A stretch of DNA of 19,010 nt, from assembly GCA_943368675.1 (NCBI GenBank), contig CALRLN020000041.1, positions 1-19,010 of the forward strand, written 5' to 3'. Below the pieces are notes generated by a model that had not been told where the DNA came from, ran no database searches, and saw only the letters and a list, made by a program, of their open reading frames with translations. Below, piece by piece: positions 7,631-15,048 of the stretch (positions within the stretch are counted from its first letter, which is position 1; each line of letters opens with the position of its first letter). Source of the DNA: Emticicia sp943368675 (lineage in GTDB: Bacteria; Bacteroidota; Bacteroidia; Cytophagales; Spirosomataceae). A program made the translations under genes and the position numbers.

Positions 7631-8524
7631 TCAGTAGCTATAGGTAACTTTTATCTGATTAATCGTAAGTGTTGTGCCATCGCCCCAGGTGGATGTAATT
7701 TCGTTATTGTTGAGCAGGACAATCGCTGATACACGAAAGTAATAGACATAGGTATCATTGTCGACTACATTGTCGGTACTGATGTTTACATTACCATTCA
7801 GGATGTCAGTGTTTCCGGCAGCACCTGTTGAACTGAAGGTGCCGATAATAGTACTTGTACTTGAAGTATACGCACGGCGGTGTAATTGTACTCTTACATT
7901 TTTAGGACTATCATCGGTGTAATAAGCAGCCATATTTGTAATTATAGCCCCGTCCGGAAGATTCACCGGAGCTTCTAATGAACCGACGCTGTTGCCTGCA
8001 CAGTAGATTCCTCCATTATTATTGTTAACACCTATTATATTCCCATTGATTGCCAGAAAAGAAGGTCTGGGGATATTCATATACGAGGTCTCGGCGGTAC
8101 TTGATAAAACACCTGAATTATTTACCCTCACGAACTTCACCCCATTACCACCAAGGCCCGAAATACGCGCATTACCGATTACATGTAGTTTTTCGGATGG
8201 GTAATTAGTGCCAACCCCAATATTGCCGTTTGGTAGAATAGATAAGGCAGCTTGAAAGTCCAGAGTTTTGTTATTAGTTGAAAAAAATAATGGATGATTA
8301 CTTTTTGTCAAAAGCCAGGCGGTACTGGGGCTTATAAAAGTAGCTAAAGAAATATTACCGTTTGTATGTTCCAGACCATATTCATTGCTTCCTGTCTGAA
8401 TCAGAATTTTCTGATTTGTGTATTCTCCTAAAATGCCGTTGTCGGGAGTGATAGTGGTTGACTGGGCAATAGTCTTTAAAGAGAAAAAAGATAAAATTAA
8501 ACTATAGAGGTAAGTCCTGATCAT
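7631..8524 (-). CDS. Secreted tail-fibre-like surface protein, copy 2
   Basis: A 297-residue protein with a signal peptide ending near TIAQ (residue 21). Its middle carries the Bacteroidota tail-fibre-like signature NGNIGVGTNYPSEKLHVIGNARI, seen in secreted proteins with phage-tail-like beta repeats. The second half is a beta-rich domain with EAPVNLPDGAIITNMAAYY, DDSPKNVRVQL and the terminal IKVTYSY. The neighbour at 8537-9445 has the same layout with clearly matching motifs, so the two are diverged tandem duplicates. There are only 12 bp between them. No T9SS sorting domain or lipobox is seen. Function is unknown; a surface or extracellular structural role is inferred. Confidence 0.75.
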   Translation of the reverse strand: MIRTYLYSLILSFFSLKTIAQSTTITPDNGILGEYTNQKILIQTGSNEYGLEHTNGNISLATFISPSTAWLLTKSNHPLFFSTNNKTLDFQAALSILPNGNIGVGTNYPSEKLHVIGNARISGLGGNGVKFVRVNNSGVLSSTAETSYMNIPRPSFLAINGNIIGVNNNNGGIYCAGNSVGSLEAPVNLPDGAIITNMAAYYTDDSPKNVRVQLHRRAYTSSTSTIIGTFSSTGAAGNTDILNGNVNISTDNVVDNDTYVYYFRVSAIVLLNNNEITSTWGDGTTLTINQIKVTYSY

Positions 8525-8536
8525 AGTTGTATTCGT

Positions 8537-9445
8537 TTAATATTTGTAAGTTACTTTAGCACCTATCAATTGTGTGTTTTGCCCATCCCATTTTTTATTG
8601 GAACCGGGTTGAAAAGCTTCTACTCTGAGATGATAAGTCATATCTTCTTTGATTGGGATTCCGTAACCACTACCCAGGTTATTTTCGCCAATGCTTCTGA
8701 TGGCTGTACTGGCATTATCTGAATTTAAAATCAGGAACGCAAAATCAGTTTTATTTCCTAGTATATTATTAGTTATAAGAAATCGCAGGTTCGCTTCAGA
8801 GTTGTCAATAAAGTAAAACTCTACATCTGTAATACGGGCTCCAACCGGTAAAATCAGAGGTGCTTCTAGCCAGTCTGAAGTAGTTTTTGAGAGTGTATAA
8901 TAAATTCCTCCCTCTGCTGATTCTGCAATCGAATTTCCATCAGATAGAATTAGCGGTGAAAAAGCACTTCTGGGAAAACTATAATATCCTGTTTGCATTT
9001 CAGAAGTCAGCGTGCCGTTGTTATCCACCTTGATAAATGATTTTGCTAAATCAGTTTTATTGGCTATGTCTGTAATACGGGCATTCCCGTAAACGTGTAG
9101 TGCATTAAATGGGATCCCCCCAATCCCCATAAAATTGAGAGTAGTAAGCATTAGCTGAGGCTCTTCTGATTTAGTGCTTAAACAAAAGTTATATGGCCCC
9201 GTTGTGCCAAAAGAAGCAAAGCCGCCATTGGCCTCGCTGATAAACGTACCTAGTTCAATGTCATCCTTTTTTTGTATAAAACCGTAGTTTTCGGCTTGTG
9301 TCTTAATTAAGATACGGTTATTGGATTGGTAAGCTGATTTATGAGTCTCCACTCCATTTTCAGGCAGTATTAATATACCTGAACTCTGAGCCAGACTGAT
9401 TATGTGAAAACTAAAGAATAAAAAGGTAATTACAACGGTTTTCAT
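8537..9445 (-). CDS. Secreted tail-fibre-like surface protein, copy 1
   Basis: A 302-residue protein with a signal peptide ending near SLAQ (residue 20). It shares its layout with the next gene: an N-terminal strand region (NRILIKTQAENYGF against QKILIQTGSNEYGL), a degenerate tail-fibre motif MGIGGIPFNALHVYGNARI, and a C-terminal domain with EAPLILPVGARITDVEFYF, DNSEANLRFLI and the end GAKVTYKY. Its ATG begins 2 bp after the stop codon of the LytTR regulator gene, so translation is probably coupled. Function is unknown. The tight link to a DNA-binding regulator suggests that expression of this surface protein is what the regulator controls. Confidence 0.75.
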   Translation of the reverse strand: MKTVVITFLFFSFHIISLAQSSGILILPENGVETHKSAYQSNNRILIKTQAENYGFIQKKDDIELGTFISEANGGFASFGTTGPYNFCLSTKSEEPQLMLTTLNFMGIGGIPFNALHVYGNARITDIANKTDLAKSFIKVDNNGTLTSEMQTGYYSFPRSAFSPLILSDGNSIAESAEGGIYYTLSKTTSDWLEAPLILPVGARITDVEFYFIDNSEANLRFLITNNILGNKTDFAFLILNSDNASTAIRSIGENNLGSGYGIPIKEDMTYHLRVEAFQPGSNKKWDGQNTQLIGAKVTYKY

Positions 9446-9447
9446 GG

Positions 9448-9888
9448 TTATGCAGCAACGGAATGATTATTTATGTGAATACTTATTTCAGAATTAGTAA
9501 CTTCATAGTTAGTGAATTCTTGCAGGAAAGGCTTGATTTTTCGTCTGGATAAAATGATCTTCTTACCAGTGCTCAATACTACTTCTCCACTCGTATTTTT
9601 TATAATCTGCACTTCATTGATATAGTTTAAATTAACAATAAACGACCTGTGGATGCGAAAAAAGGATTCACTTCCGAGTACATTTTCAAAAATTCCCATC
9701 GTACGTGAGTTAATAATTGTTTTGCCATTGTTTAGATAAAAAATGGTATAGTTGGCCTGACTTTCCAGATAAATAATATCATCCAGAAAAATGCTCACTC
9801 GTCGGTTTTTGTGCAGCATCCAAATGACAGCCCGGTGGCTTCCTGCGGAATAAATAGTAGTACAATTTTTGATTATTCTTTCTTTCAT
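9448..9888 (-). CDS. Stand-alone LytTR-domain DNA-binding regulator
   Basis: A 146-residue cytoplasmic protein that is almost entirely a LytTR domain (about residues 28-128): IFLDDIIYLESQANYTIFYL, FFRIHRSFIVNLNYINEV and the recognition-strand end GKKIILSRRKIKPF. It has no receiver or sensor domain. The start at 9888 is preferred over an in-frame Met at 9948, because a promoter -7 box lies at 9911-9918, inside the longer frame, and leaves a leader of about 15 nt. The next gene starts 2 bp after its stop. Two LytTR-type direct repeats upstream of its own promoter point to autoregulation. With no phosphorylation site visible, its activity may depend on its concentration, on a ligand, or on a partner. 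Confidence 0.88.
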   Translation of the reverse strand: MKERIIKNCTTIYSAGSHRAVIWMLHKNRRVSIFLDDIIYLESQANYTIFYLNNGKTIINSRTMGIFENVLGSESFFRIHRSFIVNLNYINEVQIIKNTSGEVVLSTGKKIILSRRKIKPFLQEFTNYEVTNSEISIHINNHSVAA

Positions 9889-9910
9889 GACTTTATTTTG
9901 TTTGCGGTTG

Positions 9911-9943
9911 CAAAAGTAAGAAGCTGTTTTGGGCTGCACCAAA
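9911..9943 (-). promoter_or_regulatory. Bacteroidota-type promoter of the LytTR/surface-protein operon
   Basis: On the minus strand, TTTG (9943-9940) and TACTTTTG (9918-9911, fits TAnnTTTG) are 21 bp apart. Transcription would start near 9904, giving a leader of about 15 nt before the ATG at 9888. The LytTR-type repeats lie immediately upstream, the usual place for an activator touching RNA polymerase. Confidence 0.7.
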
Positions 9944-9947
9944 AGCA

Positions 9948-9982
9948 CTTATCTAACGGTTAGTCTGGCTTATCTAACGGTT
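9948..9982 (-). promoter_or_regulatory. Paired LytTR-type operator (two 14-bp direct repeats, 21-bp period)
   Basis: Two identical copies of AACCGTTAGATAAG (minus strand; 9982-9969 and 9961-9948) are separated by 7 bp, so they repeat every 21 bp, two helical turns. Each holds ACCGTTAGA, which fits eight of nine positions of the LytTR consensus [TA][AC][CA]GTTN[AG][TG]. Paired direct repeats at this spacing are how AgrA/ComE-type LytTR proteins bind. The nearer copy ends 4 bp from the -33 element of the LytTR gene promoter. Confidence 0.75.
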
Positions 9983-9983
9983 T

Positions 9984-10095
9984 CTGCTAAAAATGACCTG
10001 TTTTTATCAGAATGCAACAACTTGCCAAATACCATCTGTTTTTAGCAGGCTATCTGCCAATTCTTACCAAATACTCAATATGCCTATCATCTGCC
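9984..10095. repeat. Cluster of short repeats in the divergent regulator intergenic region
   Basis: CTGCTAAAAA (9984-9993) is the exact reverse complement of TTTTTAGCAG (10039-10048). CTGTTTTTATCAG (9998-10010) and CTGTTTTTAGCAG (10036-10048) are near-identical, 38 bp apart. CCAAATAC occurs at 10025 and 10067, 42 bp apart. ATCTGCC occurs at 10052 and 10089. Such density in a short non-coding stretch between two regulator genes suggests several protein-binding sites, but the AT content makes chance matches possible. Confidence 0.4.
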
Positions 10096-10107
10096 TTAAA
10101 ATCAGTT

Positions 10108-10115
10108 TATTTTTG
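10108..10115 (+). promoter_or_regulatory. Candidate -7 box of the GAF-LytTR gene
   Basis: TATTTTTG fits TAnnTTTG and lies 24 bp before the start codon at 10140. No clear TTTG is seen 19-21 bp upstream, which would fit a promoter that needs an activator. Confidence 0.5.
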
Positions 10116-10139
10116 CATCAGCACTTTTACGCTTAAACA

Positions 10140-11075
10140 ATGACCACCTTCTATCAAAAGACACTCGCTCAATCGTCGGATTATTTTTCGGAAATGAGTG
10201 TCATCGAAATCATCAGTTATTTTGCTACTTCGCTGTTTGGCAAAAACACCGAAGAAGATATAGTATGGGATATTGCCAAAAACTGTATCGGGCAGTTGGG
10301 TCTGGAAGACTGCGTGATATATCTTTTTGATGAAAAACGGGAGAATCTCTTGCAAAAAGCCGCTTATGGTCCTAAAAACCCCGTTAATTTTGAAATATAC
10401 CAGCCAATTGTGATTCGGAAGGGCAGAGGTATTGTAGGAACAGTAGCCCAGAGGGCTTTGGCAGAAATAATAGAAGATACTTCAAAAGATGCACGCTATA
10501 TTGTAGATGATGAGCGGCGACTATCGGAAATTGCTGTACCTATTATTTATAACGGCGAAGTGCTGGGCGTTATAGATTCAGAGCATCATAAAAAATCTTT
10601 TTTCAGAAGCTGGCATCTCAAGACTCTGACGGCCATTGCAAATCTATGTGCCAATAAAATTTATGGGGTAAGGGTCAAAGAAAAATTAAAGGAGAATGAC
10701 CAGAAACTGGCAGTATATCAGGAAAAAATCAATACGATGTGTGCCGTGAAACAAAGTTTCAGATTGCCTGTAACAAGTACAGAGGGTACACAATTCTTTC
10801 AGCTTGAGGAGATTATACGCTTAGAAGCAGACCGTAATTATACGATTCTGTATCTGACTGAGAAACGTAAGTTAGTTTCTGCTAAAACACTGAAAGAATA
10901 TGAAACCATTCTGATTAATCATGAGTTTCTGAGAGTGCATAAATCGCATCTGGTCAATCAGAAACACGTTGTCAGTCTTTCTGCTAACAGAGACTCCCTG
11001 ATTCTGAAAGATACTTCGGAAGTAGAGGTTTCAAGAAGAAAGAAAGAGGAAGTAAGAGCCCATTTAGGGGCTTAG
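10140..11075 (+). CDS. GAF-LytTR transcriptional regulator
   Basis: A 311-residue cytoplasmic regulator. A GAF domain fills about residues 22-178 (EDIVWDIAKNCIGQLGLEDCVIYLFDE, GRGIVGTVAQRALAEIIEDTSKDARY, EIAVPIIYNGEVLGVIDSEH), which usually binds a small ligand or mediates dimerisation. A helical linker (178-198) leads to a LytTR DNA-binding domain (about 215-308: QLEEIIRLEADRNYTILYL, FLRVHKSHLVNQKHV, VEVSRRKKEEV). No receiver, kinase or membrane segment is present, so it is a one-component sensor-regulator. It is divergent from the stand-alone LytTR gene and shares the 251-bp intergenic region with the paired LytTR operator, so either protein could bind there. The ligand is unknown. Confidence 0.9.
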   Translation: MTTFYQKTLAQSSDYFSEMSVIEIISYFATSLFGKNTEEDIVWDIAKNCIGQLGLEDCVIYLFDEKRENLLQKAAYGPKNPVNFEIYQPIVIRKGRGIVGTVAQRALAEIIEDTSKDARYIVDDERRLSEIAVPIIYNGEVLGVIDSEHHKKSFFRSWHLKTLTAIANLCANKIYGVRVKEKLKENDQKLAVYQEKINTMCAVKQSFRLPVTSTEGTQFFQLEEIIRLEADRNYTILYLTEKRKLVSAKTLKEYETILINHEFLRVHKSHLVNQKHVVSLSANRDSLILKDTSEVEVSRRKKEEVRAHLGA

Positions 11076-11082
11076 ATTTACT

Positions 11083-11784
11083 TTATTTAGTATACTTATT
11101 CATGCGCAATTTGTGGATGTTCTGACCAAATCTGATATTCTGAAGATTGTCGGCTCTAAGAAATAACTCGGTTGCTACATCTCCCAAACAGGTAAAAGCA
11201 CTATTAGGGGTTATTTCGGCAGCAATTTTATCAAAAGAACAGTTTTCGTCAATATAAAAATTGCACGCTTTGTTGGTGGTCAGGTCTAAATCCTTTATTT
11301 CACAGGCGTATAATCTAATATAGCTACTGCGGCTGTCTACTTTCATATAGTCGGCAGCAAAATTAGAAATGGTAGATTGAGATGCTTCACCTTTGTAATA
11401 CAGAATTTCAGGTGCATGAATATAAATCTGCTTGTAAACAGGATTCTCTTTGGTAGACTTAGGTGTTTTAAGGGTATGAATTACCAGAGTATCTCCTTTA
11501 TAATGCATCTCAACGTATTTCATGAATGTCTGATGAAATTCAACCGACGATTTCTTATCGGCTTCTAAAGATACTTTTACAGGGCCGAGGTCGCAGTTTA
11601 CTACTACATATCTGAAGTGTTTTAAAGGAATTTTTTTATAATGAGTAGGCTGAATAAGGGTATCGTATTCAGCAATGCCACGTACTTTTTTAGTACTCCT
11701 GGCTGACCGTAAATAATACCAGGTACCTAATGCAATGAGAATTATACCAATAATGATAAACAACCACTTGTATCTATTTGTCAT
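11083..11784 (-). CDS. Membrane-anchored DUF2807-like (GIN-domain) protein
   Basis: A 233-residue protein with one N-terminal membrane anchor (about residues 7-26, WLFIIIGIILIALGTWYYL) and an extracytoplasmic domain of short repeating beta strands. The pattern FRYVVVNCDLGPVKVSLEADKKSSVEF, GDTLVIHTLK, IYIHAPEILYYKGEASQSTISNF resembles the head GIN domain (DUF2807) common in Bacteroidota, which forms a beta-helix-like stack. The resemblance is by pattern only, so the family call is moderate. It converges with the GAF-LytTR gene, with 7 bp between the stop codons, and is divergent from the response regulator gene. No terminator is visible between the convergent genes. Confidence 0.55.
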   Translation of the reverse strand: MTNRYKWLFIIIGIILIALGTWYYLRSARSTKKVRGIAEYDTLIQPTHYKKIPLKHFRYVVVNCDLGPVKVSLEADKKSSVEFHQTFMKYVEMHYKGDTLVIHTLKTPKSTKENPVYKQIYIHAPEILYYKGEASQSTISNFAADYMKVDSRSSYIRLYACEIKDLDLTTNKACNFYIDENCSFDKIAAEITPNSAFTCLGDVATELFLRADNLQNIRFGQNIHKLRMNKYTK

Positions 11785-11915
11785 CTGAGGTGTTTTTGCT
11801 CGAATAACAAATAAAGAGTTTTTTAATTAATAAAGCTAATGATGGGGTCAGGCATATTATAAAATAATTAGGGCAAAAGACCTGTAAAGTGCTGATAAAA
11901 GTTAAAATTGTTACA

Positions 11916-11923
11916 TACATTTG
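11916..11923 (+). promoter_or_regulatory. Candidate -7 box of the two-component operon
   Basis: TACATTTG fits TAnnTTTG and ends 21 bp before the ATG at 11945. No good -33 TTTG is seen. AAAGTTAAA at 11898-11906 fits eight of nine positions of the LytTR consensus, but it is a single site in AT-rich DNA. Confidence 0.5.
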
Positions 11924-11944
11924 ATATTACAAAATGCTTATTGC

Positions 11945-12685
11945 ATGACTGCCATTTTGATTGACGACGAAGTAAAGTGTACGCAGAATCTGCGGATTGA
12001 GTTAAATGAATATTGCCCCGAGGTGGTAGTGCTGGCCGAATGCAACAATGCCCGGCAAGGTATTGAGGCTATTCGCCTTTATAAGCCGGACGTGGTTTTT
12101 TTAGATATTGAAATGCCATTCATGAGTGGCTTTGAATTATTGAGTACTTTTGATAAAATTACTTTTGATGTGGTTTTCGCTACTGCTTATGATGAATTTG
12201 CGCTGAAAGCCTTTGAGTTTTCGGCTATAGATTACCTGCTAAAACCCATTGACCCACAACGATTGATACAGGCAGTTGAGAAACTTAAGAAACAATCCCG
12301 GAGAATAGACGGACAGCAGCTAAGTATGGTTCTGGCAAATATAAGAGGCTTACAACGCCTTGCACCCACTATTGCTTTGCCCACTTCAGACGGCCTGGAG
12401 TTTGTGAATATAGATGAGATTTTCTATGCCGAAGCCAGTAACAATTATACGGTGGTGCACTTATTGAACAAAGAAAGGATTTTGTTATCGAAGCCCCTGA
12501 AAGATTTAGAAGCTATGCTGGAAAACCATAACTTTTTAAGAGTACACTACACTTTTTTAGTTAATTTAAGCCAGATTCGCAGGTATATTAAAGGGCAGGG
12601 GGGAACTTTGGTGATGAATGATGGCAGGGAAATTCCTGTTTCGAGGTCCGGTAGGCCCAGATTGATGGAAATGATAATGATATGA
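11945..12685 (+). CDS. LytTR-family response regulator
   Basis: A 246-residue two-component regulator. The start at 11945 (MTAILIDDE) begins exactly at the receiver domain; an in-frame ATG at 11921 overlaps the -7 box and is not used. The receiver covers residues 1-117: the acidic pair D7-D8, phospho-acceptor D54 in VFLDIEMPFMSGFELL, and the conserved Lys in DYLLKPIDP. The LytTR DNA-binding domain (about 145-244) has INIDEIFYAEASNNYTVVHL-type strands, FLRVHYTFLVNLSQIRRY and REIPVSRSGRPRL. It overlaps the histidine kinase gene by 4 bp (ATGA), so the two are translated together and form a cognate pair of the LytS/LytR or BtsS/BtsR kind. Confidence 0.95.
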   Translation: MTAILIDDEVKCTQNLRIELNEYCPEVVVLAECNNARQGIEAIRLYKPDVVFLDIEMPFMSGFELLSTFDKITFDVVFATAYDEFALKAFEFSAIDYLLKPIDPQRLIQAVEKLKKQSRRIDGQQLSMVLANIRGLQRLAPTIALPTSDGLEFVNIDEIFYAEASNNYTVVHLLNKERILLSKPLKDLEAMLENHNFLRVHYTFLVNLSQIRRYIKGQGGTLVMNDGREIPVSRSGRPRLMEMIMI

Positions 12686-14748
12686 CATATTTTTCAGGCA
12701 CAATTGAAAAAAATAAGCCGGGTAGAGGGCTATTCTGTGTATGTCTGCTATTTTTACTGACTAATACCTTATCTGCCCAAAGACCTTATATACTCAACAG
12801 GGTGGTAAAAGACTCGATTGTTCTGAATAATTATGCTGAAATACTATATGAACCTACTGAAAGCCTTACGATTCATACGGTTAAAAACGATAAGTTTACT
12901 CCCTTCAAAGATTTTAAATTAGAAAGTTCGTCGCTGCAAAAATCTTATAATCATTGGCTTAGATTTAAGGTTCAGAATAACACAGCCTCTAACCAGCACT
13001 TTCTGTTTGATTACGGCCTGTATCACACCATTGATTTATATGATTCTGACGGGCGGGGCTACCTGGTAAAAAAAGCAGGAATGCTTGTTAAACCCGGGAA
13101 ACGCATATTTAAAGATAATAAATACGTAATTCCGCTGATGATTCCGGCACATACAACCAAGGAGGTATATGTGCAGATAAACGATAGGAATGGGATTTAT
13201 AAAGATTCAAAAATCAGTTTGCTTACTTATGATTTTGAAGAAAATCTACGTTCAAAATCGTTTTTCAAAAGCCGGCAGGATCTTTTTTACAGTGCTTCAT
13301 TCTTAGCAATAGGCTTGTTTCTGATTTTGTTTTGTATCATTCAGTTCAGCCAGACACGCGAGATAGCCTTTGTCTATTATGCTTTGTATCTCCTGGGTTT
13401 GTATCTCTATTTTATCAGACGAATAGAGGCGCTGACTGATACCGCCATTATCTTTTCTTATTTTCCTAAATCATTCCTTACGTCAGAAGTTCCACTGAAT
13501 ATACTGCCCAATATCTGGTATCTTCTTTTTTGCCAGTATCTGCTTAATCTTACGCCTGAGCATCATCCGAAAGTCTATAGAGTGCTAAAATGGCAGGTAA
13601 AGGCCCTGACCGCCTATTTTATATTTGATTGCGTGCTGCAATATTTACTAAACGAATATGCGCTAAGTTTATCCATTTATCGCTCAGTAAGGCTTATCAT
13701 GATGCCTGTTACCGCCTATTCTATCTTTCTTATTTTCAGGTTAAGGAATGTTGTAGCCACTTATATAGCTTTGGGTTCAAGTCTGTTATTTATCTTTCTG
13801 GTGATTTCGTTTATGATGGCTATTGTGCGAAGAATGGCCGGAGAGACCTACGTATATTATCAGGTGACTTTCCCTTATGTAGAAACAGGGATATTTGTTG
13901 AGAACCTGCTCTTTATAGTAGCATTTGTTGCTAAAATCAAACAGATATATATTGAAAAAAATCAGGCACAAAGGCAATTGATTGCACAACTGGAGACTAA
14001 CCAGCAATTGCAGTTTCGCTTAAATAGTGAACTGGAAAAACTCGTAAAGGAAAAAACAAAAGCGCTTGAAACCGAAACGCAGCAAAGGATATTGGCAGAA
14101 TTTAACCAGAAACTCTCTAAAGCAGAGCTAAAGGCATTGCAATCGCAGATAAATCCGCATTTTATTTTTAATTCTTTAAATTCTATCAAAAACTATATTC
14201 TTACCAATAAGCCCAACGATGCGGCAAGATATCTGACCGATTTCGCTAATCTGATCAGGTCTGTTTTACAGCAAAGCCAGCAATCTTTTATATCGTTGAA
14301 AGATGAGCTGGAGATTCTTGAATTGTACATCAGGTTGGAGCAGATGCGCTTTGAGAATAAGTTTGATTTCAGCTATAATATTGATGAAGAGGTTGATACT
14401 ACCTATGTTAAAATACCCGCTTTGCTTTTGCAGCCTTATGTAGAGAATGCTATCTGGCATGGGTTGATGCACAAAGAAACGAAAGGGGTATTGAAGATAG
14501 AAGTGAAAATGGGCAAAGATGAAATAATTTGTACGATTGAAGACAATGGCATTGGCCGGAAGAAATCGGCAGAAATACATAGTAAAAACCTTCGCCCTCA
14601 TAAATCAATGGGGCTTCAGATTAATAGTGAGCGGCTAAAAGTATTGCACGAATTACATAAACTTGACATTGAAGTTGAGATTTTTGATTTAGAATCTGCC
14701 ACTAAAGAGCCTATTGGAACTAAAGTGATGATACATTTTCTGCTCTAG
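12682..14748 (+). CDS. 7TMR-DISM sensor histidine kinase, LytS-type kinase core
   Basis: A 688-residue inner-membrane sensor kinase. An N-terminal signal or anchor (about 16-32, GLFCVCLLFLLTNTLSAQ) is followed by a periplasmic domain of about 150 residues resembling 7TMR-DISMED2 (HWLRFKVQNNTASNQHFLFDYG, then VYVQINDRNGIY), which is thought to bind carbohydrate-like ligands. Residues about 200-430 contain a run of hydrophobic helices (7TMR-DISM_7TM). A coiled coil (about 430-480) leads to the His_kinase domain with H493 in SQINPHFIFNSLNSIKNYI, then the ATPase N box (E588-N589 in VENAIWHG) and G box D621-N-G-I-G. It phosphorylates the response regulator encoded just upstream. The signal is unknown. 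Confidence 0.93.
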   Translation: MTYFSGTIEKNKPGRGLFCVCLLFLLTNTLSAQRPYILNRVVKDSIVLNNYAEILYEPTESLTIHTVKNDKFTPFKDFKLESSSLQKSYNHWLRFKVQNNTASNQHFLFDYGLYHTIDLYDSDGRGYLVKKAGMLVKPGKRIFKDNKYVIPLMIPAHTTKEVYVQINDRNGIYKDSKISLLTYDFEENLRSKSFFKSRQDLFYSASFLAIGLFLILFCIIQFSQTREIAFVYYALYLLGLYLYFIRRIEALTDTAIIFSYFPKSFLTSEVPLNILPNIWYLLFCQYLLNLTPEHHPKVYRVLKWQVKALTAYFIFDCVLQYLLNEYALSLSIYRSVRLIMMPVTAYSIFLIFRLRNVVATYIALGSSLLFIFLVISFMMAIVRRMAGETYVYYQVTFPYVETGIFVENLLFIVAFVAKIKQIYIEKNQAQRQLIAQLETNQQLQFRLNSELEKLVKEKTKALETETQQRILAEFNQKLSKAELKALQSQINPHFIFNSLNSIKNYILTNKPNDAARYLTDFANLIRSVLQQSQQSFISLKDELEILELYIRLEQMRFENKFDFSYNIDEEVDTTYVKIPALLLQPYVENAIWHGLMHKETKGVLKIEVKMGKDEIICTIEDNGIGRKKSAEIHSKNLRPHKSMGLQINSERLKVLHELHKLDIEVEIFDLESATKEPIGTKVMIHFLL

Positions 14749-15048
14749 GGTTTTGCTGTTTACAGAGGTTGCCCGGTTGTATAAGCTTCACCGTTAGAAT
14801 AATGAAATTTTTATTTTTTAAACCCCTCCTGCATGAGTTTTGTGACCGGATGGCTTTTAATCAATTGGCCAGTTTCTGGAAAGTGCTGCCATTTGCTCCT
14901 TAGGCGTTTTTAACGATGCAAAGTTTATCAACAGAAACAGAATGATGAAGGCGGAATCATTCAATGGTCTGAATGGATTTGTAGATGGCAGGAAAATAAT
15001 AAAAGCTACCCCAGAGGAGCAGCTTTAAAGTTTATAAACAAACGATTT
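14749..15048. other. 300-bp gap with a tiny ORF and possible frameshifted remnant
   Basis: No established gene is visible. ATG at 14802 opens a 33-codon frame (to 14903) reading MKFLFFKPLLHEFCDRMAFN and ending WKVLPFAP. Directly past its stop, another frame without a start reads GVFNDAKFINRNRM and ends ATPEEQL at 15027. The two together could be one gene broken by a frameshift, or chance. ACCGTTAGA (14790-14798), identical to the core of the LytTR repeats at 9948-9982, lies 3 bp before the ATG, but without a second copy 21 bp away. Neither peptide is recognised. Confidence 0.35.
14990..15027 (-). terminator. Candidate terminator of the secreted-repeat-protein operon
   Basis: AAAGCT (15002-15007) pairs with AGCTTT (15022-15027) around a partly paired CCCC/GG interior. 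On the minus strand it is followed by TTTATTATTTTCC. It lies 22 bp past the stop codon at 15049. Moderate support. Confidence 0.5.

Noticed and set aside
9948..9982. The paired repeats as the start of a CRISPR array
   Set aside because: There are only two 14-bp copies with a 7-bp spacer and no cas genes; length and spacing fit a LytTR operator instead.
11785..11944. A second LytTR operator upstream of the response regulator
   Set aside because: Only single AAAGTTAAA-like matches in AT-rich DNA are present, with no partner at 21-bp spacing.
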